NCBI GenBank assembly: GCA_002633005.1
Contig: NMRA01000717.1
Location: 120,075 to 184,074, forward strand
Source: Phoronis australis
Lineage: Eukaryota > Phoronida > Phoronidae
Direction: 5' to 3'
DNA length: 64,000 bases
Under the pieces are notes generated by a model. It had not been told where the DNA came from, ran no database searches, and was given only the letters and a program-made list of their open reading frames with translations. Below, piece after piece: positions 22,306 through 63,420 of the stretch; the first letter of the stretch is position 1; every line of letters starts with the position of its first letter. The position numbers were made by a program, and so were the translations under genes.

Positions 22306-22340
22306 TCCAACTCGAACAATTACTAACGTTATCATACATT

Positions 22341-22492
22341 TTCTTTGAGCAATCCCTTGTACAGTTCCCAATGTCAGTAAAACCAGTTTTAACACTGCAG
22401 CAGGTGGGTATGACGTCATATCCCCCGACGTGCCCTCAGTGAAAGTGGCGAGTTAGCGATTTTGGGAACTGAACAAGGGACTGCTCAAACAA
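22341..22492. repeat. Foldback with 30-bp arms
   Basis: The left arm 22341-22370 contains gagcaatcccttgtacag and the right arm 22463-22492 contains its near complement ctgaacaagggactgctc. The loop is about 92 bp. Confidence 0.5.
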
Positions 22493-23701
22493 AAAGTTAG
22501 AGTATTTGTTTAAGTGAGAGTAGAGATGATTATCACTGTCTAGTATTCTATATGTCTAAATCATCTGAGAACCATATAGGGCTCCAGTTACTGGTTATGT
22601 TTATCCCCAGATGTATGTCAAAACTGAACCTTACAATTAAGTTTTGTTATTATCTTGCTGCTTAAGTGGTGATCTTGAAACCCTCCAATGTCTGCATAAA
22701 GGAAATGTGTGTGTGAAATTGTGAATAAAGTTTTAGCAATTACCCGCTCCCTCTCTGTATTTCTACCTGTGGGATCAGATAGGGGTTAGATATTTTTGTC
22801 AGTAAAACCCAAGATTTATCAGCAGATATCACTGGTATTCATGTTTGAATCAGAAATTTTGCTATTTCCTCTAGGTGTTGGACATTTGTACTGATGTGTC
22901 AAACTCTGTCAGGACATTCTGAAAATCAGCTTTGCCATAGGAGGAGGGGTTCATATAGGATTCCTGAACAGCATTAGGTGCAGAGTACACGCTGACACAT
23001 AGAGGGTCGTGATGCTATTGTACGACCGTGACGAGCCGACCTCAGTTTGATGTAACATGATGAGATAACAGTGACATGGTTGACTCTGATTTGTAATTCG
23101 ACTCGTTTGGATACTACCATTTTAAATCAAATCACTCTCCTGTGTTTCTGAGGTTTTGCTCCATGATAGGGGGAATGAAAGGGAAGTTGAAGGCCTCAGG
23201 AAAAGTTAGCCTATTTTATTAGCACCCAATCAGCGTGCTCCTGGATTGCTCTGCCTCTAAAGTTACTGTTTTTAATTGATTTGATGATACCTGGGATTAT
23301 GTGAGTGTTCTGTCGAGCATATTGGTTGACATGTATGGTGAAAGCTGTTGGAGACGCTTTGCTGTGGATGTTGAATGAGGAGAACCTAGGTTTTTGTTTG
23401 GCTTAACATGATTACCTTGAGAGTACTTCTGTCTGTAAAACTCCTGCCTACAATGTAGGTTATCATGGCTTAATGCCTCTTGTCTAGACTACATAGGATA
23501 TACCTGGTTGAAAGTAGTAGAATATCCATCTGCAGACTACAGATGTCAGTTGATTTGTACTTGCTGCTCGTCTCTACTTGCCAGTAGAGGTCACATCTCC
23601 GGGTAGTAGTTGTCTCTCCACAAAGATTTATAAGTTGTTGCCAGCAGCGTTGACACCACATGAGCATGTCCGATAAGGGGACCATGATGCAGGCATTCAA
23701 A

Positions 23702-23790
23702 GTGGGTCCACCCAAAATGGGTCCACCCAAAATGGGTCCACCCAAAATGGGTCCACCCAAAATGGGTCCACCCAAAATGGGTTTCCCAGT
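23702..23790 (+). repeat. 15-bp minisatellite, about six copies
   Basis: The unit is gggtccacccaaaat, in PRRC2 intron 1. It reads as repeated MGPPK on one strand and GGPIL on the other, with no sign of a real gene. Confidence 0.85.
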
Positions 23791-23957
23791 TTCACAAGCC
23801 ATCCATGTGACCAATGACATGACCCCAAGTGAAATTTCTGTTACAGTGCGGTATGTTACTGTGGATACCTAGTTCTGTAATGAAGTTTTTCTAATCTAAT
23901 ATCATTTCACGTATAAATTTTGAGTTGGGGTGTCCATTGGTATGCCCTGGACACAGG

Positions 23958-24037
23958 CCTGTGTTGCATACACTGGACTGTGTTGCATACACTGGACTGT
24001 GTTGCATACACTGGACTGTGTTGCATACACTGGACTG
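23958..24037 (+). repeat. 20-bp tandem repeat, four copies
   Basis: The unit is gtgttgcatacactggact. Confidence 0.8.
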
Positions 24038-24525
24038 ATGGGAAGGCATGTTGAGATCACCTACTAGAGCTCTATGTTTTCAATTAACTATATGTTCACC
24101 TGTGTTAAGGTTCTACCCTATCACCTCTCACAGATATACTGGCTTATGTGTATGCATGTCTGTGTCTGTATGTGTGTCTGTCCCCAGATTGTTGAACACA
24201 CTTGACCGTCTACTTGTCTATTCTATAGGCAGTTAGCGTGTTACTTTGGGGAATGAATGCCTTGAACATGTAGCTTTATAATAAATCTTCCAACAATTTT
24301 GACTTGTTGCATATGTTTTCAAGCACAGAGTAAATAAATGTGACTTTCAATTCAATCTATCAACTGTCAAAATGTGTATATTAGGCAAAGTGTCTATTAC
24401 TTCCAGTTGCGTATACTGTGTTGTTTAACTTTAAATGAATTCATTTTACCACGTGTTTCTCTTTAGGTATTACCGGACCGTTCTCGGGAACTTAGGCACG
24501 CATTGTCAATGGTATCTCCGGCAAG

Positions 24526-52804
<28,279 letters not shown>

Positions 52805-55265
52805 ATGGACATTGGATAGTAGACTTGTGTCGCAGATGGACATTGGATAGTAGACTTGTGTCGCAGATGGACATTGTGTATTGTGGCTCGGTGTCTGCTG
52901 AACAAGTAGTGAACAATAATTGGTGTGGCTGGTTGTCTTATAATTCACTGAGGTGTTGTCACAGATCTTGATAATCTAGGTGTGGTAAAATGAGTTTTAG
53001 ATTTGTCTTGTTCTGGCTTTAAGTATTCTCTTGATATAGTGAGAGGTGTAAACGCCATGTGTTGTTCTAAGGTATGCCAGTCTAGGTGTGTGGAGGGCAC
53101 CCGCCAAACTATTATAAAGTAATGTATGCCTGGCCTCACAATTAGGCATTAGTGTTTGACATGGTCATCGCATTTTGTGAAATGACAAATGTGTGTGGGT
53201 GTAGTTTTGTGCTGACCTTTGAACTTTTGACCTTTAAACAGGATTGTTGTAGTATCGTTATTAACATCCCGATATCAAGCTATCTGCCTACTTCTTGATT
53301 ATATTTGGACTACCTTGCTGGTTGTTCAGATGTCCAGTGGATGTCCTGCGATAGACCGAGGGGTTGCAGAACAGCTGCCTCCTCTGTTGTCTCACTGTAG
53401 TAGGAGGTCAAGCAGTGACCCTGTACTACTGTTACCATGTATGTATATTTGTAGTTAACTGATTTCTATTGTTTGTTATTATAATTGCACAAGGCGTAAT
53501 GTTTACCTGTCCTGACACTAAGTTGTTTTCATTATTGTTCGTAGTGATTTTTTGGGAAGACACTATCTGCAAAGTGTCACTTGTATTGACCAGTGGCCAG
53601 TTGGATTCTCAGTGTTGTACATAAGATTTTGCAGAATAAGAACTATCTTCTGTAGTTATAGTTCTGCCAAAACCATTCCCAACTGATCTATTACCTTGTT
53701 TTATCTGAGCTACTTGGTGATTTGAAAACAGTGGGACTTTCCTTTCTCGAAAGAACACTTGGTTAATTGTGCTGTTTGCCATTTGAACTCGCTCAAAGTG
53801 AGCACGTATATATGGGATAACCATATACGCTAGTGAACCCCAAATGAAGTCATGCGTACAACATGAGTCGGCAGTGTCCAAGGATTTTAGTTTCTGTTTA
53901 ACTTGTTTTTTTTTTTGAGAGCATTGACTTTGTGTCTGACCACTGAGCATTGCTTGGTGTTCAACTAGATAGCAGGACAGAGATCGTTTTAGCTCTGGTT
54001 GATTTTGTTAGGCATGTCTCTTTTTCTTACTGTATTTATGTAAATGCTGCTAGAGGATATTGTGGTAACCATGTTCAGGCCACGGAATTTGTGCAGACGA
54101 TAATTTACTGAAGGACATTAGTCAAATTTGACAAACCTTAAACCAACTTTTTTTATTTCAAGCTTGTACTACATCGCCATCTATTGGCTGTGACATTACT
54201 TTTGAGTGATAACAACCACTGCTCAGCAAGCTTCAGTGTATTTGGCCGAGCTTGAATAACAGTTTCCAACATTAAATTATGCACCCTTTGTTGTGCTTGT
54301 ATGGTAATTACTGGAAACTGTTCTTCAAGCTTGTTATTGTGTTATTCAAGCTTGTTATTGTGTTATTCAGGCTTGTTATTGTGTGTATTCCTGGGCGACT
54401 TCTGGTCCTCTACTTGTAAATTATTAACTTTGGGGCCCTTTGTATGAGGAATATACTGAAGTGTAGGTTTGCAGTGCATTAAATTTATCTCACATTCAAC
54501 TCTGTGGGGTTTGAGATGTTAGCCATATTCAGGAAAGTGCTTTGGCTACTTTCCGAATATTCACAAAGTGAGCATAACTTGGACACTGTCCTGCTGCTCA
54601 TTTGTTATACATAGATGGTGCATTGACCTGTTCATAAAATCAGTTTGATCAGAGTCCCTTGAATTTGTCATGTATGTTACTCTGAGTGTTGCACTAATTC
54701 ACAAGGTGTACAGACTATGCCAGTGATTGGTTATGTTTGGTCAGCTGATAGTTGTAAAGGGCATGTGTATGTAGTATTGAGCTGTGTGCTAAGCCTACAG
54801 TGTTCATAACAGGAAGTAGTTGGATGATGCTACATGTAGCTATTGATAAATCTGTGCAGTCAATAGTTGACCTGTATATCTGGTCTCCCAGTGATTTTTG
54901 TACAGCAGTGCAGAGGAACACTGTAGTTGTGTTTTTGTTTAACATGAAAAAGGTTTTGACATCATTGATGTTGTTTGCTTATATCATTGTTGTTCTTTGG
55001 CACACAATCCAAGATTTTACCACCAGATGGCAGGGCATGTCAATGCTTATCTCTAATCATTGTTTAACAGAAATGGGTTCTGCTTTTGTAATGAGCAGAA
55101 TTTGTATTCTGTTATGGCATGGTCTGGTTTTTGTTTGTTCGTTTGTTTGTTTGTTTGTTTAATATTGATCAGACTTCAGTGGCCTGACGTGGTTACCATG
55201 ACATCACTTGAACCATGGAAGTCGTGGTTATAGTTAATTTCCAATAAAATATCATGTTAACTTTA
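52805..55265 (+). other. PRRC2 3' UTR (inferred)
   Basis: Runs from the stop to the AATAAA at 55243. It begins with about two and a half copies of a 31-bp repeat (atggacattggatagtagac). Later it has an attcaagcttgttattgtgtt triplet near 54330 and a (tttg)n tract near 55135-55160. No other gene seen. Confidence 0.55.
55243..55248 (+). terminator. Poly(A) signal AATAAA, PRRC2
   Basis: First canonical AATAAA in the context ccaataaaatatc after the stop, about 2.4 kb downstream. Earlier non-canonical signals may also be used. Confidence 0.5.
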
Positions 55266-56013
55266 TGTGCTTGTTGACATTATTCCTCACTGCTCAACAT
55301 ATCATTTCTGTCATGTGATAACAGCATTTGACAAGGAGTTAAACTGCAAATTCCACTATAAAGGCGTATGTACATGTTCCTAACTACGGTAATGTATAGC
55401 AGGAACTAAACGACAATGCTGTTTGAACATCAGTCATCTACACTAAACAAAGTGCAGTTGTATTCAGTGAAAACTTGAACATGTGAAAACAACAAAACTT
55501 TTGCACCAATGACGTCACCTTGGGAACTCACTTAGCCCCTGTCGTGCAGTTTCTTTGACACCACGTGACCATGCTCACTGAACACGGTAGAGCATTAACT
55601 AGGTAAGCCAACACCGACTAGAGCAACGTTTTTCGTGAAAATAACGGTTGAGGAGTTCACGGCCTATCAATTTTTTTGAAAGCAAGAAAAAGTCCAGTCT
55701 CGCCTGCTGCACACAATTTTTGCGTCTCTATATACGTAAACCAGTTTTATGTCTGGTGGAATTCCCGAAAATAGATCTACGAGGTATAAGATATGTTTTT
55801 GTTGGTGATACGAAAGTCGAAACTAGTCTCGTCATTGGCTGGATTACCTTTTTTGATTTCCTAGATATTCGGAGATTTTTCCATCTCCTTCGAGGGCATG
55901 TCGACTGTGATGAATCGCGGGAACTCTGGTCACGTAGGATCTAGAAACTGTCTGTAAACTCTCGTTCCAAGATGAATGTGATTTAAATCTGACGCCATCT
56001 ACATGTAACTAGT

Positions 56014-56418
56014 GTGTTGAGGGAAGGCTGTGATGTAACTGGCCTCCTGCACAACTCTCTCGAACCAGTTGTTTTCTTATCACCGGATCTCATTGAACTC
56101 ATGAGTATGTTGATGCGGGTAATATTAATACACATCGTCAATGTAATAGACCCGACACGGCCGACCGTTGTATCCACACTGACCCATCAACTGGGTGTCT
56201 GGCCGCGCGGTGTGTGTGTAGACCCACACGGTCACATTCTGGTGGCAGACGGTGACAATCATCAGGTGATTTTATACAACAACGCACGTGCACACGTGAT
56301 CGTGCCCCGTGGTGGTGTCCAGTATCCAGCTGGTTTATGTCTTCCGGCCGCGGGTCAGGTGTCTGTAGTGAAGTGTAGTACAGGTGTGGTGAAGATATTT
56401 CAGAACTTGGAGGACTAA
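56014..56418 (+). CDS. NHL-repeat protein, last exon or fragment
   Basis: The open frame ends with NHL repeats: VWPRGVCVDPHGHILVADGD then NHQVILYNN, and YPAGLCLPAAGQVSVVK then GVVKIFQ just before the stop. This is how TRIM-NHL and related beta-propeller proteins end. The first 50 residues are not recognised, so the true exon may start later (candidate acceptors near 56082 or 56152) and the upstream exons are not found. A RING/B-box part is absent from the window. It could be a terminal exon or a relic. Confidence 0.5.
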   Translation: MLREGCDVTGLLHNSLEPVVFLSPDLIELMSMLMRVILIHIVNVIDPTRPTVVSTLTHQLGVWPRGVCVDPHGHILVADGDNHQVILYNNARAHVIVPRGGVQYPAGLCLPAAGQVSVVKCSTGVVKIFQNLED

Positions 56419-56626
56419 CGTTATGTAGTACTGAACAACGCGTGTGTTTCACAAGCACGGTGATATTTTGATAACTAGAATATCGTTCGTCTGCGCAGTT
56501 TGATGTGTGTTTTTAAACGTTAATCTCGTCTTGTGTAGATAGGGTGAAGCATGAACTAGTACTTCCATGTAGATGTTTGTTGGTAGTTATTTACGACTGT
56601 TGACAAGTGTTTAAGTTGTTTATTTT

Positions 56627-56632
56627 AATAAA
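56627..56632 (+). terminator. Poly(A) signal AATAAA, NHL gene
   Basis: In the context ttttaataaacttg, about 210 bp after the NHL stop, which supports a transcribed 3' end. Confidence 0.45.
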
Positions 56633-58580
56633 CTTGTAAGTAACACGACCATTCTTTTGAAGTTTGATGTATGCTTCCGTTTGTCTTTTACATTTTGGTG
56701 CGTTGTTTCACGTTTAGTGTTTTGAAAACAATCACTATAATGCTGGTGAATTTTAATTGAAAATTATTCCGATAAACTTGGTTTTGTACAAGATGACTGG
56801 GGAACTTGTGAAATAAGTCTAACATTAGCACTAGCTTATACAGTATTATGAATTTCTTTTAGTAAAAACGTATTTTAACTCCACGGTAACCATCTGATGT
56901 TTTTACAAATATAAGTTTACTGAGGTCTTTGGTGATTATTAGGTAACTTCAAACTCAAATTTCTCAAAATTGTGCAACTTTATATGTGGGAACTGTTTAG
57001 ATTTTGAAAACGGCGACATCCCGTTGCTCCCAACTTGTTCGATTGTATAGCCCAACAACAAGTTTGGAAGTTTACCCCCCGTATCCAATTAACTCCATTC
57101 TGGCGTTGATGGTTGGAGGGCCTGCGCTCTCAAAGTTTGTTTGATTATTGCTCTAATCTCCGATCAGATCGTATCTAGCCTGACTGGGGTGGGTTGATAA
57201 AAATGAAAGTTAAGTTAAGCCAGGTATTATCGCACGTTAAGCAACCCTCACGTCTGGAAAAGTTATTGAACGACAGGACACTGTAATGTGTAGTACTTCA
57301 GTGAAAATCACACTACAAAACTCTTGACAATATTACGATTATGAATAAGTGATCGATAGGTTTGATCAAGATTACAAAACTTACATGCAGTGCAGAAAGA
57401 TGCATATACAAGCCTACAAAAAGGGAAACTTCGATTAATTTTAATGAACTTTGATTCTTCAGCACTTTGTACATTGAGGCCAAACGTTCACGAAGGTAGT
57501 CAAGAGGCGACATCTATTGTTTTCGCTGTGTTCAAGTCAGAAATTGGTTTATTGGAGTAGGCAGATACTTATATATTGACCGACAGACGGTGTGTGTTCC
57601 TTCAGTACCAAAATTGTTGAATACGAATACCGTTTAACTTTAACTGAAATACATACACTGGACTCTGAGAAAGTTATATTGAAGTATATTTTTGTAAGAA
57701 CATTTCGGTATATGAATTAATGAAATTAATGTCAACAAATGATAATTCACAACTCGTTAAGTTCTGTAATGAATTTCCGCATCATTTCAACTTCGTCAGA
57801 GCTTGTTACGTCATTAAGATTTCAACTGTTGTTTTTGTACGATTGCCAATCACATTTGTTATAGAAATTAAATTGATTATTGATTGATTAATTGAATTAA
57901 AGGCATCATAATATCCCTTCCACTTGACTAAGCCTCTTCAGTTGTTTTTTCTTTCTTTAGTTATTTTCTCTTGCTGAACGCTTGTTGTTTTTTCTAAAGT
58001 AATTCAAGTTTAACGAAAGTACCTTTTATTTCCTCTAAATTGTGTTGTGTTATTTTGTAAGTGACTAGAATGGTATTTTGCAATGATGAAGCGACAAAAA
58101 CCTCCTTCGTTCATCGATCTCGCTACACACCCTCTTATATGTTTCAATTGTCTTAGTAATCTCTAATCCCCAACAACGAACCGAGATCCAACCGTCTCTC
58201 GTTTATAATGATCGGGATAAAGGGTCTTGCATAATGCATGTTTTTTCTTCCTTATTGGAGTTAATAGATACGATTTTATTGGTGCATAGATTAACGGAAC
58301 CATCCGTCGAGGGCGTCCATACCGTAGTGAAGTTGACTTAATAATACAAGTTTTCTTTGTTCATCTTCCTGTTCTCTCAGGTTTTGTTATTATCATAACA
58401 ATACAGTCCAACAAATTCTCGAACATCCATATTTCAACTAACATTTGCCTTGCTTGACCCTAGTTCCTTAATGTCCTCAACATTAGATTTACAAGTCTTA
58501 TCGCTAACGTAACAGGTCACGTGGCACTACACTGAATGTGATCTAATCCAAAAATACATACGATTTCGGACTAGGGTGTA
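56633..58580. other. Intergenic, mostly unannotated
   Basis: AT-rich. Holds the third, shortened hairpin-headed repeat (57020-57280). No gene seen. Confidence 0.4.
57020..57280 (+). mobile_element. Hairpin-headed repeat, copy 3, internally deleted
   Basis: Keeps the opening cgttgctcccaacttgt...acaagtt stem and the final cgtctggaaaagttattgaacg block, but has lost about 270 bp between them. Confidence 0.55.
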
Positions 58581-58581
58581 T

Positions 58582-61500
58582 TTTTCTATTTGCTAATTCA
58601 CTTTGTCTGTTAAACGTAGTGGGTTTCCTGCGCGTGCGACATCAGACATCTGGCAACTGAAGTAGCTAGGCCTACCTCTCTTCAGGAATATTTTTAAATA
58701 CTGCAATGGCACGTGTTGAAGGTTTCAAGCTTACATTGAGTTTTGTTTTTAAACAAAAATTAAAAGGGCTACCTTCAAGCCCTAACCATCAGTTTCAGTT
58801 TAGACCTAAACATCAGTCTAAGTATTCACAGTATACGGTGCCAAAGAAATTCAAATGTGTTTTGCATGGCATAGACATTTGGAAAAGGACGCAGTTGGCT
58901 TCATTCAGAAACAAAGGGTAGGTCCAGTACAGATTTTGTTTGCTCCCAATCGGGGATACTAAGAGGTCTGTATGATATAACATGAGTAGGAGAGGAAGCC
59001 GCGTGGCCCACGTGATGACAGTTGCAAGACTATAGCTGTGTAAGAAAATTCATTTGTCAACATTAAATCAATAAATTGTTGAATAATTCAGATAATCCAC
59101 TTCATGCTACTCCAAATTCCAAGTTATTCTTTGAACCTTTGGGGACACTCTTTATATGACTAAGCAATAAATTATCAAAAAGGACCACGCTGGCCCATGA
59201 CTAGACTTTCCAAACCGAGGCCTACTTTTGGGGAATGCCGAGAGTCGGCACTGAGCTTGAGTCAGAGACTTGGGTGATAATCATATCGCCTATCTATTTA
59301 TAGGCTCTGGTTTGGTATCCTTTTAAGCCGGGCTTAATATTTAGTTAAAGATGTCACAATCGAACACTCAGAATAAAATGTGAGAGTAGCCGGTAAAAAA
59401 ACGAATTATGACAAACAACAAGGCGCGTTGACGGATTCTCTACTTGAATTGGAAGGCAACCCCGCAGACACAGATCCCACCCATGGCCAACTCTTCCAGA
59501 TCTTACCAGGTAATATTGACCAATCAGGAACAAACTCACGGGCGAGGCCCAGATTCCCAGAAAAGTGGCTGACCATCATGAAATCAGTCCACTAAGACGG
59601 AGTCAAAACACCTGGCCACTTGAGGGCGCGCCAAATCTTTCTACCAAGGGTAGCCGAAAGGTAGCAGCACAGACAAAAGACCTGAAAGAAAATTGCATGC
59701 CCAAGCGAGACAGCTCTCTTTTACTGGATTATAAAAGCTGGTCTCAGTTCAACCTCACGCCAGTCCGCAGTTGTTTAGTTCGAGGTAAAGTGCGACCATG
59801 TGCGGCCGAACAGCATGGTAATTATTAATATCTTTTCTCTGGGTAAATGGGATTTTGCTAGACTGTCAGTGACATGCCCATGGCAAGGCATGGCATGGGT
59901 AGGGAGAACAACATTTTTCAAAAATTTTAGAAAATGTGCATGTAATATACATCACGAGAAAGCTCTCTACAAGACTAAAAGAACGGTGCAAAAAATTTTT
60001 AAATCGGACTTACGGTTCCGGAGAAAATGGTGTTTTTGTGTCAAATTTTTTGGTAAAAATTCTGTCAAATCAAATTTGTGAGTTTGAAATATAATGGTTA
60101 CAAATCTACGTAACCTAGACAGACATGTTATACATCATTTCAAAGAAAATTTTATGATGAATAATTTGCAAAAAAGAACATTCCGATTGGACATTCCTGT
60201 GCGAAGATATTGACCTTAAAGTCAACAAAGTCGACGAAGAAAAGTCATTACGTTCAATTTTGTCGTTTCAAATTGGCATAAAATAACAATCACTCAAGAA
60301 AAAAAAATAAGCTAGTATCATTTCAAGATTTTTCATCAGGGAAGTTGAAATCTGATAATTGGTTTGGGCAAATTATTAATATTATTTTGTGACTTTTTTG
60401 TTGACATGCAGTTTGCGACTTACTTAACTTTGTCAAAATGCATTACTTAAAAAAATTAAAGATAAACAACATCATTTCAAATATGTATTGATGAAAAGTA
60501 TGATAAACAAAAATTTTAATACAAGCTTCATACAGTAAATAGAAATTAAACATACTTTCCACAACAATGTAACAAAATGTAGACCTTGTCTTGAGCCATG
60601 CAGGAAAGTTCATGCTATGCCGGAAACGACAACTGCAATATTNTTTTCTATTTGCTAATTCACTTTGTCTGTTAAACGTAGTGGGTTTCCTGCGCGTGCG
60701 ACATCAGACATCTGGCAACTGAAGTAGCTAGGCCTACCTCTCTTCAGGAATATTTTTAAATACTGCAATGGCACGTGTTGAAGGTTTCAAGCTTACATTG
60801 AGTTTCGTTTTTAAACAAAAATTAAAAGGGCTACCTTCAAGCCCTAACCATCAGTTTCAGTTTAGACCTAAACATCAGTCTAAGTATTCACAGTATACGG
60901 TGCCAAAGAAATTCAAATGTGTTTTGCATGGCATAGACATTTGGAAAAGGACGCAGTTGGCTTCATTCAGAAACAAAGGGTAGGTCCAGTACAGATTTTG
61001 TTTGCTCCCAATCGGGGATACTAAGAGGTCTGTATGATATAACATGAGTAGGAGAGGAAGCCGCGTGGCCCACGTGATGACAGTTGCAAGACTATAGCTG
61101 TGTAAGAAAATTCATTTGTCAACATTAAATCAATAAATTGTTGAATAATTCAGATAATCCACTTCATGCTACTCCAAATTCCAAGTTATTCTTTGAACCT
61201 TTGGGGACACTCTTTATATGACTAAGCAATAAATTATCAAAAAGGACCACGCTGGCCCATGACTGGACTTTCCAAACCGAGGCCTACTTTTGGGGAATGC
61301 CGAGAGTCGGCACTGAGCTTGAGTCAGAGACTTGGGTGATAATCATATCGCCTATCTATTTATAGGCTCTGGTTTGGTATCCTTTTAAGCCGGGCTTAAT
61401 ATTTAGTTAAAGATGTCACAATCGAACACTCAGAATAGAGTAGCCGGTAAAAAAACGAATTATGACAAACCCAAGGCGCGTTGACGGATTCTCTACTTGA

Positions 61501-61952
61501 ATTGGAAGGCAACCCCGCAGACACAGATCCCACCCGTGGCCAATTCTTCCAGATCTTACCAGGTAATATTGACCAATCAGGAACAAACTCACGGGCGAGG
61601 CCCAGATTCCCAGAAAAGTGGCTGACCATCATGAAATCAGTCCACTAAGACGGAGTCAAAACACCTGGCCACTTGAGGGCGCGCCAAATCTTTCTACCAA
61701 GGGTAGCCGAAAGGTAGCAGCACAGACAAAAGACCTGAAAGAAAATTGCATGCCCAAGCGAGACAGCTCTCTTTTACTGGATTATAAAAGCTGGTCTCAG
61801 TTCAACCTCAGGCCAGTCCGCAGTTGTTTAGTTCGAGGTAAAGTGCGACCATGTGCGGCCGAACAGCATGGTAATTATTAATATCTTTTCTCTGGGTAAA
61901 TGGGATTTTGCTAGACTGTCAGTGACATGCCCATGGCAAGGCATGGCATGGG
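58582..61952. repeat. 1.3-kb segment doubled around N 60643
   Basis: 58582-59899 and 60644-61952 are near-identical (a few substitutions and short indels such as aataaaatgtgag/aatag). After 59899 the left copy continues with about 740 bp not present in the right copy. The single N join suggests two haplotypes that differ by an insertion. Each copy has the same 71-codon frame (58706..58921, 60768..60983) followed by a gtaggt donor-like site, but the peptide is not recognised. A gccgagagtcggc hairpin lies at 59238 and 61297. Confidence 0.75.
59900..60642. other. Sequence unique to the left copy
   Basis: AT-rich, with many short aaaattttt runs and no gene. Probably an insertion present in one haplotype only; the ends are not defined. 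Confidence 0.4.
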
Positions 61953-62149
61953 CTGTGCAGCACTGAAAATTGACTGAAAATGGTGAACTGTTAGGTTTTC
62001 ATAAAAACGTTGGACATTTATTTCATTCACAATGCTGACAACAATTGTGTTTTCTATTAATTTGGCCCAAAACCAACATTATGAGCTCCAGTCATGCCGG
62101 TGAATGAGTTAAGAGTGGTATTATGTAGTGACTGGCATCATGATCAATA

Positions 62150-62225
62150 CACAGGCGTCCTCAGCTTCTGATCGTCCCCAATACACTACAGTATTGGGGA
62201 CGATCAGAAGCTGAGGACGCCTGTG
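62150..62225. mobile_element. 76-bp perfect foldback with 8-bp target duplication
   Basis: Arms of 34 bp (62150-62183, 62192-62225), beginning cacaggcgtcctcagc, are exact inverse complements around the loop cactacag. The whole is flanked by gatcaata on each side (62142-62149, 62226-62233). An 8-bp duplication with CA..TG ends fits a hAT-type MITE reduced to its terminal repeats. Confidence 0.85.
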
Positions 62226-62299
62226 GATCAATAGACCCTATTCACGCCAACAGGAGGCGCGTTCCAAAACGAGGCTCGCTACGATAGCTCTGGTGGCTT

Positions 62300-62500
62300 A
62301 TCCGCGTAGTTGTACTCCGCGTTGCTCGAACAGCTAGAAAAAATACAGACACTCTGTTTTACAATCCCTAAGGACGTTGGGATTCGGAAGCGTTGGGTCC
62401 TTGCCATACGCCGCGACGAAGGAAATTATGTCCGTGTAAAATTTATAACTTTTCGAATCATAATTTGTCGCATCTCGGACTGGATGCTGCCATAGCAACG
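62300..62500 (+). pseudogene. THAP zinc-finger remnant
   Basis: FTIPKDVGIRKRWVLAIRRD and EGNYVRV match the middle of a THAP domain. Upstream in another frame is CTPRCSN, the first Cys pair, so a frameshift and a stop separate the parts. The C-terminal CxxH half is not found. THAP domains occur in P-element and other transposases as well as host proteins, and the nearby elements favour a transposon origin. Confidence 0.45.
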
Positions 62501-62777
62501 AGGACCGGAGAAGCTTCGGCCAGCCAGCCTGTGTTTTCATGACTATGGGTTGAAGCGCGATGCATTTTTCGTTACAAAAAGGACAGGGCCCTCAATCCCT
62601 CAATTTCGGGGCCAAATATCAGTCCTCTTCCCCTCTNACCGCATGAATAGAGTCTATGGAGACGTATAGTCGGTATACACCAAACAACACTCGACGCTGT
62701 GATGGAAAACCTCGCATATCAAATCTCATGGTAGTGGAAGCCATGATTTCTGATCACTAGAAATGCATTGCTACATA

Positions 62778-63306
62778 CAGGGCTTGGAATTTTCCGCGGA
62801 AACGCGGATTTCCGCTTTTTTCAAATGTGCTTTCCGCTTTTTTTATAATATTTCGGCGTCAAAAATCGGATTTGATATAAAATTTCCGCGGCAAATTCCT
62901 TTTTTACCGTGGCGTTGCAGACGACATTCACCTCGAAAAGCGGAAGTTGCTCTTTAGGTTTCGGAGGAACGTAAATTGTCAACATTGCCGGGGCATCTGG
63001 GACAGCGTGGTGGGATTTTCAATGGCGTCTCGTGTTATTGTTAAGCTCGGCGACAAATACTACCGCTCTGCAGCCAAAAATGTGTGGGTTGGGAGTGGAC
63101 GGGCGAGCTAAAAGGACGCAGACGCATGCTACTGATGGTGGTAACGTTTTCTTATTTTTTTTTTATTTTTTTTCTTTATTTTTTTTTTAGTCCTCCCGAT
63201 TTTTGTCGGGGAAAGGTTCACATTGACCATTTCAAGGCTGGTTATCGCACATGATTTGGGCCGTAAACGTTTCCGCGTATTTTGTCACTGGTCATTCCAA
63301 GCCCTG
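62778..63306. mobile_element. hAT-like element, copy C
   Basis: 529 bp, 6-bp target duplication tacata (62772-62777, 63307-63312). Perfect 13-bp ends cagggcttggaat/attccaagccctg. The interior matches copy B through most of its length, with a long poly-T region near 63150-63190. No transposase. Confidence 0.8.
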
Positions 63307-63420
63307 TACATATTAGGCAGTACTTTGTTGCTCATTGGGTGTAGCAGATCACGTGTGGACAAAACATCCAGATGAGTGACTCTTGGCTATAAGTGTACCA
63401 AATTTCCCTTAAAATTAATG

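Larger units (their letters stand above)
20905..24466 (+). other. PRRC2 intron 1
   Basis: About 3.6 kb with the ATGCCAGTT-flanked element (21389-22136), a reversed MITE copy (about 22195-22305), a foldback (22341-22492) and two small tandem repeats at 23.7 and 24.0 kb. No coding exon recognised. Confidence 0.5.

Noticed and set aside
58706-58921. New gene encoding a 71-residue basic peptide (also at 60768-60983)
   Set aside because: Open frame with a donor-like end, but no similarity, no partner exon, and it lies in a repeated segment; left as unproven.
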